From: Gammaproteobacteria bacterium
GTDB lineage: Bacteria > Pseudomonadota > Gammaproteobacteria > Burkholderiales > Gallionellaceae
DNA length: 64,000 nt
Direction: 5' to 3'
NCBI GenBank assembly: GCA_018814405.1
Contig: JAHIZO010000007.1
Coordinates: 248,001-312,000, forward strand
The notes below the pieces were generated by a model that worked only from the letters and a program-made list of their open reading frames with translations, was not told the DNA's origin and did no database searches. Positions 27,255-36,594 of the stretch are shown piece after piece (the first letter of the stretch is position 1; the number at the start of each line of letters is the position of its first letter). The translations under genes and the position numbers were made by a program.

Positions 27255-27328
27255 GCGGGTGTAGCTCAATGGTAGAGCAGAAGCTTCCCAAGCTTACGAC
27301 GAGGGTTCGATTCCCTTCACCCGCTCCA
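27255..27328 (+). tRNA. tRNA-Gly(CCC)
   Basis: Acceptor stem 27255-27261 with 27318-27324, D arm GCTCAATGGTAGAGC, anticodon loop TTCCCAA (anticodon CCC at 27287-27289), T loop GGTTCGATTCC, discriminator T and encoded CCA. The outermost anticodon-stem pair is G-A; the rest pairs normally. Confidence 0.95.
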
Positions 27329-27382
27329 GCGATATTCCGCATCGCAAATTGTGATTATCCACATAATCTGCGGGGACGTTTT

Positions 27383-27424
27383 TTGATATATATCAAATTG
27401 CGCCTATCGATAATTCCATAGTAT
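27383..27424 (+). promoter_or_regulatory. FNR-box promoter of the ccoNOQP operon (class II geometry)
   Basis: TTGATATATATCAA at 27383-27396 is a perfect FNR box. If its centre is at -41.5, the -10 hexamer should be at 27419-27424, where TAGTAT (4 of 6) is found. Transcription would start near 27431, leaving a leader of about 200 bases before ccoN. The FNR protein encoded at 37162-37899 has the residues that read this sequence. Confidence 0.88.
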
Positions 27425-27628
27425 CCACACCGCTTTCAAAGCGCCTCATCCCGACAAAATTAGTGGGGTATGTCGTGTACGGAACTACTTTTGGCTTTAC
27501 TTGTCGCGCTCGCACTGCGACAATTTGCCGCGCTGTAGGTTTGCAACAAAGGGTGCGTCAGGCACACAGGAACATTTGGGTGCCCGGCGCATTGGTTTTT
27601 TTAACTTCGCTCTGGGGAGGAGACTACT

Positions 27629-29062
27629 GTGGAAGCTAATCAAGCGACACCAGTAAAGTACGATATGGAGGTAGTGCGTTGGTTCACCATCGCTGCCGCC
27701 ATTTATGCATGTGTAGGTACGCTCATCGGTGTGTACGTCGCATCGGAGCTGGCTTGGCCGTTCCTGAACTTTGACTTGGAATGGATCACTTTCGGTCGCC
27801 TGCGTCCGCTGCATACCAACGCCGTGATCTTTGCGTTCGGTGGATGTGCGCTGATGGCAACAGGCTTTTATATCGTGCAACGCACCGGTGCTACCAAGTT
27901 GTGGAGCAACGGTCTTGCATGGGCAACATTCATTGGTTGGAACCTGATCATCGTTTCCGCAGTGATCACTCTGCCGCTGGGCTGGACTTCCGGTAAGGAA
28001 TACGCCGAGCTGGAGTGGCCGATCGATATCGCGATTGCAATTGTTTGGCTGATGTATGGCTTCAACTACATCATGACCATCGGCATCCGCAAGACATCGC
28101 ACATCTATGTGTCGAACTGGTTCACCATGGGCATGATCGTGATGATCACGTATCTGCACGTGGTTAACAGCATGGCGATCCCTGTCAGCATGACTAACTC
28201 CTTCTCCATCTACTCTGGCGTTCAAGACGCCATGATTCAGTGGTGGTGGGGTCACAATGCGGTTGGTTTCTACCTGACTGGTGGCTTCCTGGCGATCATG
28301 TACTACTTCGTTCCGAAGCAGGCTGGCCGTCCGGTGTTCTCCTATCGTCTCTCTGTGTTGCACTTCTGGGCGCTGACATTCGGCTACGTTTGGCTGGGTG
28401 CGCATCACCTGCAATACACAGCATTGCCTGACTGGACTGGCTCTTTGGGTGCCGCAGTTTCCTTGGCTATGATCATCCCATCTTGGGGTGGTGCGATGAA
28501 CGGTATGATGACTTTGTCCGGCGCATGGGATCGTCTGCGTGACGACTACATCCTGCGCTTCCTGGTTGTGGCACTGGCGTTCTACGCGATGTCCACTTTC
28601 GAAGGCCCGGTGATGTCCATCAAGACTGTTAACGCCCTGTCTCACTACACAGACTGGACTGTTGGTCACGTTCACTCTGGTGCTTTGGGCTGGATGGCGA
28701 TGGTTGCCTACGGCGCGATGTACCACATGATCAAAAAGCTGTGGGGCGTAGAGAAGATGTACTCCGAAGGCTTGGTGAACGTTCACTTCTGGTTGGCTAC
28801 TATCGGCACCGTAGTCTATGTCGTTGCGATGTGGGTCTCCGGCATCATGCAAGGCCTGATGTGGCGTGACTACGATGAGTACGGCACTCTGACCTATACC
28901 TTCGTTGAATCTGTTTCCGCTATGCATCCGTACTACGCGATGCGCGCTATCGGCGGCCTGATCTTCAACATCGGTACGTGGATCGCTCTGTACAACATCG
29001 TGATGACTGTGCGCACTGCAAGTTCTGCACGCAGTGCCAGCGCTGTTCCGGCTAATGCATAA
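27629..29062 (+). CDS. ccoN: cbb3-type cytochrome c oxidase subunit I CcoN
   Basis: A 477-residue, 12-helix catalytic subunit carrying haem b and the haem b3/CuB centre, which reduces O2 with high affinity in the inner membrane. Helix histidines are visible in [38 protein letters not shown] and [11 protein letters not shown]. It starts with GTG behind GGGGAGG (27614-27620). It leads ccoNOQP and is under the FNR box 230 bases upstream. Confidence 0.97.
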   Translation: MEANQATPVKYDMEVVRWFTIAAAIYACVGTLIGVYVASELAWPFLNFDLEWITFGRLRPLHTNAVIFAFGGCALMATGFYIVQRTGATKLWSNGLAWATFIGWNLIIVSAVITLPLGWTSGKEYAELEWPIDIAIAIVWLMYGFNYIMTIGIRKTSHIYVSNWFTMGMIVMITYLHVVNSMAIPVSMTNSFSIYSGVQDAMIQWWWGHNAVGFYLTGGFLAIMYYFVPKQAGRPVFSYRLSVLHFWALTFGYVWLGAHHLQYTALPDWTGSLGAAVSLAMIIPSWGGAMNGMMTLSGAWDRLRDDYILRFLVVALAFYAMSTFEGPVMSIKTVNALSHYTDWTVGHVHSGALGWMAMVAYGAMYHMIKKLWGVEKMYSEGLVNVHFWLATIGTVVYVVAMWVSGIMQGLMWRDYDEYGTLTYTFVESVSAMHPYYAMRAIGGLIFNIGTWIALYNIVMTVRTASSARSASAVPANA

Positions 29063-29076
29063 GGGGAGTGAATAAT

Positions 29077-29874
29077 ATGTCTGATCACGACAAAATCTAT
29101 TCGACACAACTTCAGGATAAGACAGAGCGCAGTACGCTCCTGATGTTCGTGCTGACCGCAATCGCCGTGGCTATCGGCGGTATCGTGGAAATCGTGCCGT
29201 TGTTCTATCTGCCGAACACGGCGATGTGCCAGAACGATCCTACCTGTAACAATACGCAGCATAAGGATCTGAACGGTAACGTCATTCCGATGGACAAGAT
29301 CATCTGGAATCCAGCCACTTCAGCGAATAAAACGCTGGATGACTGGCAGCCTGGTGATGGTGTGCGTCCTTACAAAGCTCTGGAATTGGCTGGTCGTAAC
29401 GTTTACATCCGTGAAGGTTGCTTCCTGTGCCACTCTCAGATGATTCGCCCCTTCCGCGATGAGAAAGACCGTTATGGCCATTACTCTATCGCTGAAGAGT
29501 CCATGTACGACCACACTTATCAGTGGGGCTCCAAGCGTACCGGTCCAGATTTGGCCCGTTTGGCAGGCAAATACTCTGATGAGTGGCATCGTCGCCATCT
29601 GATGTATCCGCGCGATGTGGTTCCTGAGTCCGTGATGCCTAACTACTTCTGGTTGAATGACAAGAAGGTAGACGTTGCAGAGACTGTGGAAACCATGAAG
29701 GTTCTGACCATCATGCCGTTCAATCCAGTGCCGAAGACTATCTACACCGATGCATACATCGCCGGTGCGGCAGCTGAGCTGGAAGGCAAGACGGATCTGG
29801 AAGCGCTGATTGCATTCCTGCAAAGCCTGGGCAATCACGTCAAGTTCGAAGAAGGTGTGAACTACCGTGATTAA
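29077..29874 (+). CDS. ccoO: cbb3 oxidase subunit II, monohaem cytochrome c CcoO
   Basis: A 265-residue membrane-anchored cytochrome c. An N-terminal helix (residues ~20-42, TLLMFVLTAIAVAIGGIVEIVP in part) is followed by a periplasmic domain with one haem motif, REGCFLCHSQM, and the likely axial Met in SVMPNYFWL. I chose the ATG at 29077, eight bases after GGGGAG; an in-frame GTG at 29068 overlaps that site. It overlaps ccoQ by eight bases. Confidence 0.95.
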   Translation: MSDHDKIYSTQLQDKTERSTLLMFVLTAIAVAIGGIVEIVPLFYLPNTAMCQNDPTCNNTQHKDLNGNVIPMDKIIWNPATSANKTLDDWQPGDGVRPYKALELAGRNVYIREGCFLCHSQMIRPFRDEKDRYGHYSIAEESMYDHTYQWGSKRTGPDLARLAGKYSDEWHRRHLMYPRDVVPESVMPNYFWLNDKKVDVAETVETMKVLTIMPFNPVPKTIYTDAYIAGAAAELEGKTDLEALIAFLQSLGNHVKFEEGVNYRD

Positions 29875-30076
29875 ACTGTTGGAATACTTTGGCATGGATG
29901 TGCAGGCCATGACGACCAATGATTGGCTGGGGGTGTTCTTTGCCTTAGTCGCTGCGATCGGTATGGTGGTGACCTATGTCATGGTGTTTCGACCGTCCAA
30001 CAAGCAAAATTTCGAAGCCCAGAGCCGGATGGCTCTGGACGACGAGGACCCTATCAAATTGGGAGAAAAAAGATGA
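29867..30076 (+). CDS. ccoQ: cbb3 oxidase small subunit CcoQ
   Basis: A 69-residue single-helix protein (helix about 20-43, DWLGVFFALVAAIGMVVTY) with a charged cytoplasmic tail ending DDEDPIKLGEKR. CcoQ stabilises the oxidase complex. It begins with GTG inside the end of ccoO, and its stop overlaps the ccoP start (ATGA), so ccoO, ccoQ and ccoP are all coupled. Compare the second small helix protein at 30993. Confidence 0.82.
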   Translation: MIKLLEYFGMDVQAMTTNDWLGVFFALVAAIGMVVTYVMVFRPSNKQNFEAQSRMALDDEDPIKLGEKR

Positions 30077-30936
30077 GTGACAAACACGATGCAAGCAGCG
30101 TGCCAACAACAGGGCACGTCTGGGATGATGATTTGGGCGACTATATCAATCAGCCGCCAAAATGGTGGATGCTTGGCCTGACAGTCAGCGCGATATGGTG
30201 TGTGGTGTACTGGTTGTACTACCCAGCATTCCCTATCTCTAACGCTGGATACTTCACCAAAGGCCTGGGTGGTTGGACTGCGATCGGCGAGATGGAAGCA
30301 GACAAGAGTGTCGTTGACGAAGTGCGTGGCAAGTATGAAGCCAAGCTGAAGGATATGACTCCTGCTGCGATTTTGGCTGACAGCGAACTGACAGAATACG
30401 TAACACGTTCTGGCAAGGTGTTGTTCGGTGATAACTGTGCGGCTTGCCACGGCACCAACGGTGTTGGTACCCATGACAAGCAAGGTCTGTTCGCGCCAAT
30501 CCTGAATGACGATGACTGGCTGTATGGCGGCACCATTGATACCATCCATGAAACAATTCAAGGTGGTCGTCAGGGTATGATGATGGCTCACGCTGATATG
30601 TTGTCTGAAGCTGAGATCGACACACTGGCAAACGCAGTTGCAGCCGGCAAGCCGACCTCTACTCCGTTGTTCGCTGAGAAGGGCTGTACAGCTTGCCACG
30701 GCGAAGACGGCAAGGGTATGCAGGCAATGGGTTCTGCTAACCTGACGGACAGTGTGTGGCGCTTCGACGGATCCGTTGAGGGCATCAAGTACACTATCAA
30801 GAACGGTGTCAACTCAGGTATGCCTGATGCACGTGTGGCAGTGATGCCTGCGTTCCAAGGTGGCAAGCTATCTGATGCAGAGATCAAGAAGCTGGCTGTG
30901 TATGTTTACAAGTTCGGCGGTGGTCAAGCGCAGTAA
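30073..30936 (+). CDS. ccoP: cbb3 oxidase subunit III, dihaem cytochrome c CcoP
   Basis: A 287-residue membrane-anchored subunit that passes electrons toward CcoO and CcoN. N-terminal DDDLGDYINQPPKWWM is typical CcoP, then a helix (~30-55) and two cytochrome domains with CAACHGTNG and CTACHGEDG. I chose the ATG at 30073 (GGGAGA seven bases upstream), which overlaps the ccoQ stop. Confidence 0.96.
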   Translation: MSDKHDASSVPTTGHVWDDDLGDYINQPPKWWMLGLTVSAIWCVVYWLYYPAFPISNAGYFTKGLGGWTAIGEMEADKSVVDEVRGKYEAKLKDMTPAAILADSELTEYVTRSGKVLFGDNCAACHGTNGVGTHDKQGLFAPILNDDDWLYGGTIDTIHETIQGGRQGMMMAHADMLSEAEIDTLANAVAAGKPTSTPLFAEKGCTACHGEDGKGMQAMGSANLTDSVWRFDGSVEGIKYTIKNGVNSGMPDARVAVMPAFQGGKLSDAEIKKLAVYVYKFGGGQAQ

Positions 30937-30992
30937 TCTTGTGAGGCCTGCATGAGTGAGCTTGTGCAGGCCATAACGTAAGGAGAGCAGCT

Positions 30993-31121
30993 ATGAATCA
31001 GGATATGGTTTTTTGGGGTGTGATCATCGCACTGGTAGGTTCTGTCATTGTTCCGCTATGGCTGTTCTACAAAGCCTATACCAACGCGGTCAAAGCTGAG
31101 GAAGAGAAGAAGAAGCAATAA
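30993..31121 (+). CDS. 42-residue single-helix protein after ccoP (CcoQ-like size)
   Basis: ATG at 30993 with AGGAGAG at 30980-30986 opens a 42-codon frame ending TAA at 31119. The product begins MNQDMVFWGVIIALVGSV, has one membrane helix (about 5-28) and a charged Glu/Lys tail ending EEEKKKQ. It sits between ccoP and a strong terminator, so it is the last gene of the ccoNOQP unit. It could be an accessory subunit similar to CcoQ/CcoM-type peptides; that is inference. Too short for routine gene finding at a 60-codon cutoff. Confidence 0.72.
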   Translation: MNQDMVFWGVIIALVGSVIVPLWLFYKAYTNAVKAEEEKKKQ

Positions 31122-31135
31122 GTAGTGGCTTCCTG

Positions 31136-31170
31136 AAAAAAGGAGGAGAGTTCGCTCTCCTCCTTTTTCT
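31136..31170 (+). terminator. Strong terminator of ccoNOQP operon
   Basis: A perfect 10-bp stem (31141-31150 with 31155-31164), extended by A/T pairs, with a stable TTCG tetraloop closed by G-C, and a T-run. A-run on the left makes it potentially bidirectional. Confidence 0.95.
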
Positions 31171-31276
31171 TTGTATGAAAAATCACTGAACAGCAACAGC
31201 TTAAGCAGTAGAATCACGCGCACGCGAGATGTCTCGGTTGTGAATAAGGCGACATAGTGCGCATTCAGGAGGCGGT

Positions 31277-32707
31277 ATGAATCAGGAAATGGGTAAAAAA
31301 GAGCCTGGTGAAGTCACCACGCTATATAACGAGTTTGAAACATGGACTGTCAATACGGGGGGGCAGACCATCCATGCCAAGCGCATGCCGGGATTTTTCA
31401 GGACTTTCAAAGATAGAGCGCAGTTGGCGCTGTGGTTGCCCTTCTTCTTGCTTCCCTATTTGCGCTGGAATGGCAAGCAAGCCATCCTGTTCGACGTTGA
31501 CCATAACCAGTTCCACTTCTTTAGTCTGACCGTTCTTCCGCAGGATATCTGGATGCTGTCGTTGGTCTTGCTTGTGGCCGCGATGACGCTCTTCGCAGTT
31601 ACATCAGTGGCATCACGTGTTTGGTGCGGATATTTCTGTTTCCAGACGGCATGGACAGACTGGTACACATGGTTGGAAGAAAAGATCGAGGGAAATCCTA
31701 CTGCGCGACGTAAACTTGATGCGGCTCCATGGACTCTCGATAAGATTAAGAAGAAGGTCATCAAGCATCTTTTGTGGATGTTGATAGCGTTGCTGACGGG
31801 TATTAGTTTCTCGATCTGGTTCGTGGATGCCTTCGAGTACTGGAACAAACTGCTGCATTTCCAGTTGCCGCTTGTGGGCTGGGTGACATTGACAATGTTC
31901 TTGTTTGGTACCTACATACTGGCGGGATTTTTGCGGGAGCAGACTTGTTTCTGGTTATGTCCATATGCGCGTATTCAGGGGGTGATGTCTGACAGCCAGA
32001 CAATTCTGCCTACCTACGATTACACGCGGGGAGAGCCTCGTGGCAAGATTCGTAAAGGTGGCGAAGCTGTTGCACCGCAAGGCGACTGTATTGACTGTTT
32101 CCAATGCGTGCAGGTTTGCCCGACAGGCGTGGATATCCGTAACGGGCAGCAACTGGGCTGCATAACATGTGGCCTTTGCATAGATGCTTGTGATGTCGTG
32201 ATGGATAAGATCAACAAGCCGCGCGGATTGATCCGTTACGCCTCGCTGGATGAGTTGTCGGGGCAAGCGGCCAAGAAGATATATCAACATCCGCGTACTT
32301 TGGTGTATCTCAGCATCATCCTGCTGGCACTTTCAGGCATTGTGTGGGGTTTGACACACATGGGTTCTATGACGCTGAAGATCGTTCACGAGCGTCAGCC
32401 ATTGTTCGTGCAAATGAGTGACGGTTCGATCCAGAACAAGTTCGATTTCAAAGTACTGAACAAAACCGACAAGGATTTTCGCGTAAAAGTATCAGCGGAA
32501 GGCGGCGTGAAAGATCAGGTCATTATTGGCGCGGAGCAAGATCCGATGACACACCACGGACGTGGGACATCCTTTACGATTTTCGTAAAAGCCCCAGCTG
32601 TGAACATCAAGAAAGATGTTGTGCCTATACAGTTCCGGGTGGAGAACGTTGACGATCCTAATGTGTTTGCTGAATACACCAGCAAATTCTACGGCCCGAA
32701 CAAATAA
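31277..32707 (+). CDS. ccoG: cbb3 oxidase assembly ferredoxin-type protein CcoG
   Basis: A 476-residue inner-membrane protein with several helices and two 4Fe-4S motifs, CIDCFQCVQVCPTG and CITCGLCIDACD, then an Ig-like C-terminal periplasmic domain (FTIFVKAPAVNI). CcoG reduces Cu(II) in cbb3 copper delivery. AGGAGG lies just before the ATG at 31277. It begins the ccoG-ccoH-ccoI-ccoS assembly set, separated from the structural genes by the terminator. No FNR box is apparent directly upstream. Confidence 0.94.
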   Translation: MNQEMGKKEPGEVTTLYNEFETWTVNTGGQTIHAKRMPGFFRTFKDRAQLALWLPFFLLPYLRWNGKQAILFDVDHNQFHFFSLTVLPQDIWMLSLVLLVAAMTLFAVTSVASRVWCGYFCFQTAWTDWYTWLEEKIEGNPTARRKLDAAPWTLDKIKKKVIKHLLWMLIALLTGISFSIWFVDAFEYWNKLLHFQLPLVGWVTLTMFLFGTYILAGFLREQTCFWLCPYARIQGVMSDSQTILPTYDYTRGEPRGKIRKGGEAVAPQGDCIDCFQCVQVCPTGVDIRNGQQLGCITCGLCIDACDVVMDKINKPRGLIRYASLDELSGQAAKKIYQHPRTLVYLSIILLALSGIVWGLTHMGSMTLKIVHERQPLFVQMSDGSIQNKFDFKVLNKTDKDFRVKVSAEGGVKDQVIIGAEQDPMTHHGRGTSFTIFVKAPAVNIKKDVVPIQFRVENVDDPNVFAEYTSKFYGPNK

Positions 32708-32718
32708 CGGAAAAGAAT

Positions 32719-33231
32719 ATGATTTCTCAAGATCACAAATCGGGTTTACGTAACCCTTGGCTGCTCGGGATGCTGTTACTTATCGTAATAGTGCTCGCGG
32801 TCAATGCGACTTTTATCTGGTACGCGACGCACAACCAGTCCTCGTTGATTGACCGCGAGTACAAGACCAAGGATCGCAAGACGAATACACAAATGTTGAG
32901 TGAATTGGGCAGGCAGCAGGCATTGGGATGGCAGACATCAATCAACAAGCCCAAAACGCTGATCCAGGGTCAGCCTACGATGTACGAAATCTCTGTGAAA
33001 GACAAAGACGGCAAGCCGGTGAGCGGTGAGATGGAAGTAGAAGCTTATCGTGCCTCGGATGCCAGCAAGGATTTCATCGTCCCGTTCAAGGAAGTCGCTA
33101 CTGGAAATTATCAAGGTTATATTGGCTTTCCGCTAAAGGGCTATTGGGAATTGCATATTCACCTCAAGCGCGGCAAAGATGAAATCGCGGTAGATACAGA
33201 GCGCTTCATGGTGACTGAGGCGACCCGTTGA
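32719..33231 (+). CDS. ccoH: FixH/CcoH family protein
   Basis: A 170-residue membrane-anchored protein: one helix near residues 14-36 (NPWLLGMLLLIVIVLAVNATF in part) then a periplasmic beta-rich domain with GWQTSINKPKTLIQGQ and GYIGFPLKGYWELHI. Required for cbb3 assembly. It follows ccoG by 11 bases and precedes ccoI by 15. Confidence 0.9.
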   Translation: MISQDHKSGLRNPWLLGMLLLIVIVLAVNATFIWYATHNQSSLIDREYKTKDRKTNTQMLSELGRQQALGWQTSINKPKTLIQGQPTMYEISVKDKDGKPVSGEMEVEAYRASDASKDFIVPFKEVATGNYQGYIGFPLKGYWELHIHLKRGKDEIAVDTERFMVTEATR

Positions 33232-33246
33232 TATTGCTCGGTTTAA

Positions 33247-35703
33247 ATGAGTCACGGTAATAATATTTCGGCAGGTTGCTTTCACTGCGGCCTGCCGATT
33301 CCCGCTGATACCTCATTTTCTAGCGTGCTCGAAGGCAGGAATAGGGATTTTTGCTGTTTTGGTTGCCAGTCAGTTTGTGGGGCAATCTACGAGGCCGATT
33401 TGCAGGGGTATTATCAACGTACGCCAGAAGGCGTCCTCCTTGGGCCGCCTCCAGAACCCCCCAAAGATATTGACATCTACGATTTCGATGAAGTCCAGCA
33501 GGAATTCACTTCTTGCTCGGGCGACGAACGTGCGATCCACCTGCTGGTTGAAGGTATCCATTGCGCTGCCTGCGTATGGTTGATTGAAAGAGGCCTGAAG
33601 AGAGTGCCCGGTGTTCTTTCAGTAGAAGTAAATCTGGCTACCAAGCGCCTGCATTTAAAGTGGGATAACAGCAGGGCCAAGCTGTCCGATCTGATCAAGG
33701 CACTGGTACGCATCGGATATTCGGCAGTGCCATATGATCCCGAAAGTGCGGAAGGCGCAAGCAAAAGAACCAATCGTGCCATGCTGTTCAGGCTGTTCTT
33801 CGCAGGCTTTGCTGCGATGAATATGATGTGGATCGCTATTGCACTCTACAGTGGGGCTGATCGGGATGAATTTCGCAGTTTCTTCCACTGGATGGGGTTG
33901 TTGCTGGCAACACCTACATTGCTCTATTCGGGCTATCCCTTCTTCAAAGGGGCGGCAGGGGGACTCAGGGCGGGACATCTGACGATGGATTTGCCTATTG
34001 TGCTAGGTCTGTCAGTCACATTCGCCTATTCACTCTATGTTACGTTGACCAATAATCAGCATGGCGAAGTCTACTTTGATACGGTCACAAATCTGACTTT
34101 CGTTATTTTGATTGGGCGTTATCTTGAAGGTATGTTTCGACATCAAGCCCTGTCGGCGACCAAGCGCCTGATGGAACTTCAACCAAGAGTGGCCATGGTG
34201 ATCAAGGGCGGTGTAGAGAAAATGACGCCGATACGCGCAGTGATGCTCGGCGATCAGGTAATGGTCAAGCCGGGCTACACCGTTCCAGTTGATGGGGTTG
34301 TGCTGGAAGGGCGCAGCGCAGTAGATGAGTCGATGCTGAGTGGAGAGTCGGTGCCGGTTCACAAACATATCGGTGATGTCGTCTCTGCAGGAACGGTTAA
34401 CACATCGGGAGCCTTGTTGGTCGAAGTGCGCACTCAGCTGCAAGATACCACCCTGTCGAAAATCATACGTTTGGTTGAAGAAGCGCAGTCTTCAAAAGCG
34501 CCTATACAGCGTCTGGCAGACACCATAGTGCCTTGGTTCGTACTGGTGACATTGCTGTGTGCTGGCGTGACCTTCTTTTTCTGGAATGCGCATGACTTCG
34601 AGTTGGCATTGATGGCAGCAACCTCTGTACTCATCATTACCTGTCCGTGCGCGCTCGGCATGGCAACGCCTATGTCGATAGCAGTTGCCTCAGGACTCGG
34701 TGCAAAGCATGGCATTTTGGTCAAGAACGGGCTTGTATTGGAGACGCTCTCCAAGGTGACACATTTTGTCTTTGATAAGACAGGCTCGTTGACTGAAGGA
34801 AAGATGAGTGTGTCGCGATCAAGTGTGGCGACAGGGGTGAATGCTCAGGAGATGATAGCCAAGGCGGCGGCGGCAGAGCGCTATAGTGAACACAGTACCG
34901 CTCGCGCCCTTGTCAACTTGGCAGAGCAGCAGGAGCTGGCATACCGCACGACAGAGGTTGGCGGTTTTCATGCAACAGCAGGCTTGGGTATCGCTGCGAC
35001 CGTTGAAGGACGGGAAATTAGGTTGGGCAGTGCAAGCTGGCTGGTTCAGTCAGGGGTGGTGTTGGATGAGGCTTTGCAGAAACAGGCCCATGGCTGGGAG
35101 TCGGAAGCAATAAGTTGCGTATATATGGCCTGCGCCGGACGACATGTGGCGATATTTGGCTTGGCAGATCAGCTACGTGGCGATGCACAACAGCTGGTGG
35201 ATGAGCTACGAGAGGCAGGAATAGGCATGACCTTACTAAGCGGTGACCGCCGCCCTGTCGCCGAAGCGATTGCAAAGCAATTGGGTGGTATGGAGGTGAT
35301 CGCCGAAGTGATGCCGCAAGATAAAGATCAAGTCATCCAAAGTTTGCAGAAAAGAGGCGAAATCGTTGCAATGGTGGGAGACGGCGTAAACGATGCGCCA
35401 GCTCTGATTCGAGCGAATGTGGGTATCGCATTGGGGTCGGGAACGGATGTATCCATTGATAGTGCGGATATCGTGCTGATGCATAATGAATTGAGCAAGG
35501 TGCTGCAGGCGACTCGGCTATCACGGCGCACCTTGCTTACAATCAAACAGAATATCGGCTTATCATTTATATATAACCTTATTATGGTGCCCTTGGCCAT
35601 GATGGCCAAAGTCAGTCCACTGGTGGCAGCGATTACAATGCCGATCAGTTCGCTGATCGTGATTGGGAATGCGGCACGTATCCGCACTATGTTCAGGAAG
35701 TGA
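33247..35703 (+). CDS. ccoI: Copper-translocating P-type ATPase CcoI (FixI)
   Basis: An 818-residue copper exporter that supplies copper for cbb3 biogenesis. An N-terminal cysteine domain (CFHCGLPIP, then CCFGCQSVCGA), a heavy-metal-associated domain with GIHCAACVW, membrane helices with the transport motif TCPCALGMATP, phosphorylation site DKTGSLTEG, and hinge GDGVNDAPAL. The order and the N-terminal cysteine domain are typical of the FixI branch rather than CopA. Followed at once by ccoS. Confidence 0.95.
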   Translation: MSHGNNISAGCFHCGLPIPADTSFSSVLEGRNRDFCCFGCQSVCGAIYEADLQGYYQRTPEGVLLGPPPEPPKDIDIYDFDEVQQEFTSCSGDERAIHLLVEGIHCAACVWLIERGLKRVPGVLSVEVNLATKRLHLKWDNSRAKLSDLIKALVRIGYSAVPYDPESAEGASKRTNRAMLFRLFFAGFAAMNMMWIAIALYSGADRDEFRSFFHWMGLLLATPTLLYSGYPFFKGAAGGLRAGHLTMDLPIVLGLSVTFAYSLYVTLTNNQHGEVYFDTVTNLTFVILIGRYLEGMFRHQALSATKRLMELQPRVAMVIKGGVEKMTPIRAVMLGDQVMVKPGYTVPVDGVVLEGRSAVDESMLSGESVPVHKHIGDVVSAGTVNTSGALLVEVRTQLQDTTLSKIIRLVEEAQSSKAPIQRLADTIVPWFVLVTLLCAGVTFFFWNAHDFELALMAATSVLIITCPCALGMATPMSIAVASGLGAKHGILVKNGLVLETLSKVTHFVFDKTGSLTEGKMSVSRSSVATGVNAQEMIAKAAAAERYSEHSTARALVNLAEQQELAYRTTEVGGFHATAGLGIAATVEGREIRLGSASWLVQSGVVLDEALQKQAHGWESEAISCVYMACAGRHVAIFGLADQLRGDAQQLVDELREAGIGMTLLSGDRRPVAEAIAKQLGGMEVIAEVMPQDKDQVIQSLQKRGEIVAMVGDGVNDAPALIRANVGIALGSGTDVSIDSADIVLMHNELSKVLQATRLSRRTLLTIKQNIGLSFIYNLIMVPLAMMAKVSPLVAAITMPISSLIVIGNAARIRTMFRK

Positions 35704-35710
35704 GAAAGCT

Positions 35711-35893
35711 ATGGAAGTGATTTACAGTTTGATACCGGGCATGATGTTCTTCGGCGTCCTCTTCGTGATCGTATTGATTCTGGCCGTGAAGAAAGGGCAA
35801 TACGAGGATATGGAAGGCGGCGGCCAGCGCATCCTGATGGATGACGATGAAGACATGATGCCGCATCCGAACAAAAAGTCGGACGCGGAATAA
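35711..35893 (+). CDS. ccoS: cbb3 oxidase maturation protein CcoS
   Basis: A 60-residue single-helix protein, MEVIYSLIPGMMFFGVLFV, with the acidic DDEDMMPHP tail. CcoS is needed for cofactor insertion into CcoN. The ATG at 35711 is 7 bases after the ccoI stop; longer in-frame starts lie inside ccoI. Slightly longer tail than usual. Confidence 0.9.
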   Translation: MEVIYSLIPGMMFFGVLFVIVLILAVKKGQYEDMEGGGQRILMDDDEDMMPHPNKKSDAE

Positions 35894-35896
35894 AGC

Positions 35897-36574
35897 TTAC
35901 TTAGTAGTTTGTGCTGCTTGCTTGAGCAGTGGCGATATCAGTTTGTCGAACTCTGTGGGGGCGACATATTGCAAGATAGGTTTCTCGCCTCCACTCATCG
36001 TGATATCCAGCCCGTTTTGCGGGTAGAGCCAGTGGGTGGTGCCATTCTCTTCTTCCTTGATGATCTGTGAAGGCTCACCGAAGCGCTTGAGGAACAGTGT
36101 TTCATCTACTTTCACGCCAGGCATATAGGTCAGGCTGCTGATGGGTGCTTTGCGAAGTATGGCAATATCATCAGGCGTCAGGGTGATCTTCTTGCCACTC
36201 CCAGTACCCGCCATGCGCAAGCCGCGTTCATACATGACTTGGAGGTCTGCATCCGAAATATCGGCAGTTAACACCACTCTAGAGCGCAAGCCGGCAAGAT
36301 TGATCTGTTCAAAGAACATCTCGGCCGACAATTTACCTGCAGGTGATTTGAAAAGGCTGGGCTCCCCTTCCTCTTTGAATCTGGCTTCAGCATCGCCGGG
36401 TGTCGATTGACCTAATGTAAGGCCGAATACCTTGACAGCATTTGGGGCGGGATGTTCGATGTGCCAAGGTAGATCCTCTTTGTTCGGACGGTCTCCTGGT
36501 ATCAGGAAAGAGCCAAAAATAATAACGACGGAAAATATGCCGACGCCCCAATAGATTTTTTTCTCAGTTGTCAT
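35897..36574 (-). CDS. Membrane-anchored periplasmic protein of unknown function
   Basis: A 225-residue protein with one N-terminal anchor helix (residues ~7-22, IYWGVGIFSVVIIFGSFLI) and a soluble, probably periplasmic remainder with a repeated look of recognition of a partner (VFGLTLGQSTPGDAEARF, SSLTYMPGVKVDETLFLKRFGEPSQI). The ATG at 36574 was chosen; upstream codons are in frame but overlap the neighbour. It is convergent with ccoS by 3 bases and shares the minus strand with the next gene and fnr. I do not recognise a family. Location suggests a role near respiration. Confidence 0.65.
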   Translation of the reverse strand: MTTEKKIYWGVGIFSVVIIFGSFLIPGDRPNKEDLPWHIEHPAPNAVKVFGLTLGQSTPGDAEARFKEEGEPSLFKSPAGKLSAEMFFEQINLAGLRSRVVLTADISDADLQVMYERGLRMAGTGSGKKITLTPDDIAILRKAPISSLTYMPGVKVDETLFLKRFGEPSQIIKEEENGTTHWLYPQNGLDITMSGGEKPILQYVAPTEFDKLISPLLKQAAQTTK

Positions 36575-36594
36575 TGCACTCAAAATAGTTTTGT

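Noticed and set aside
27497-29161. 554-codon minus-strand open frame opposite ccoN
   Set aside because: Low-complexity His/Gln/Asp-rich product opposite a certain gene.
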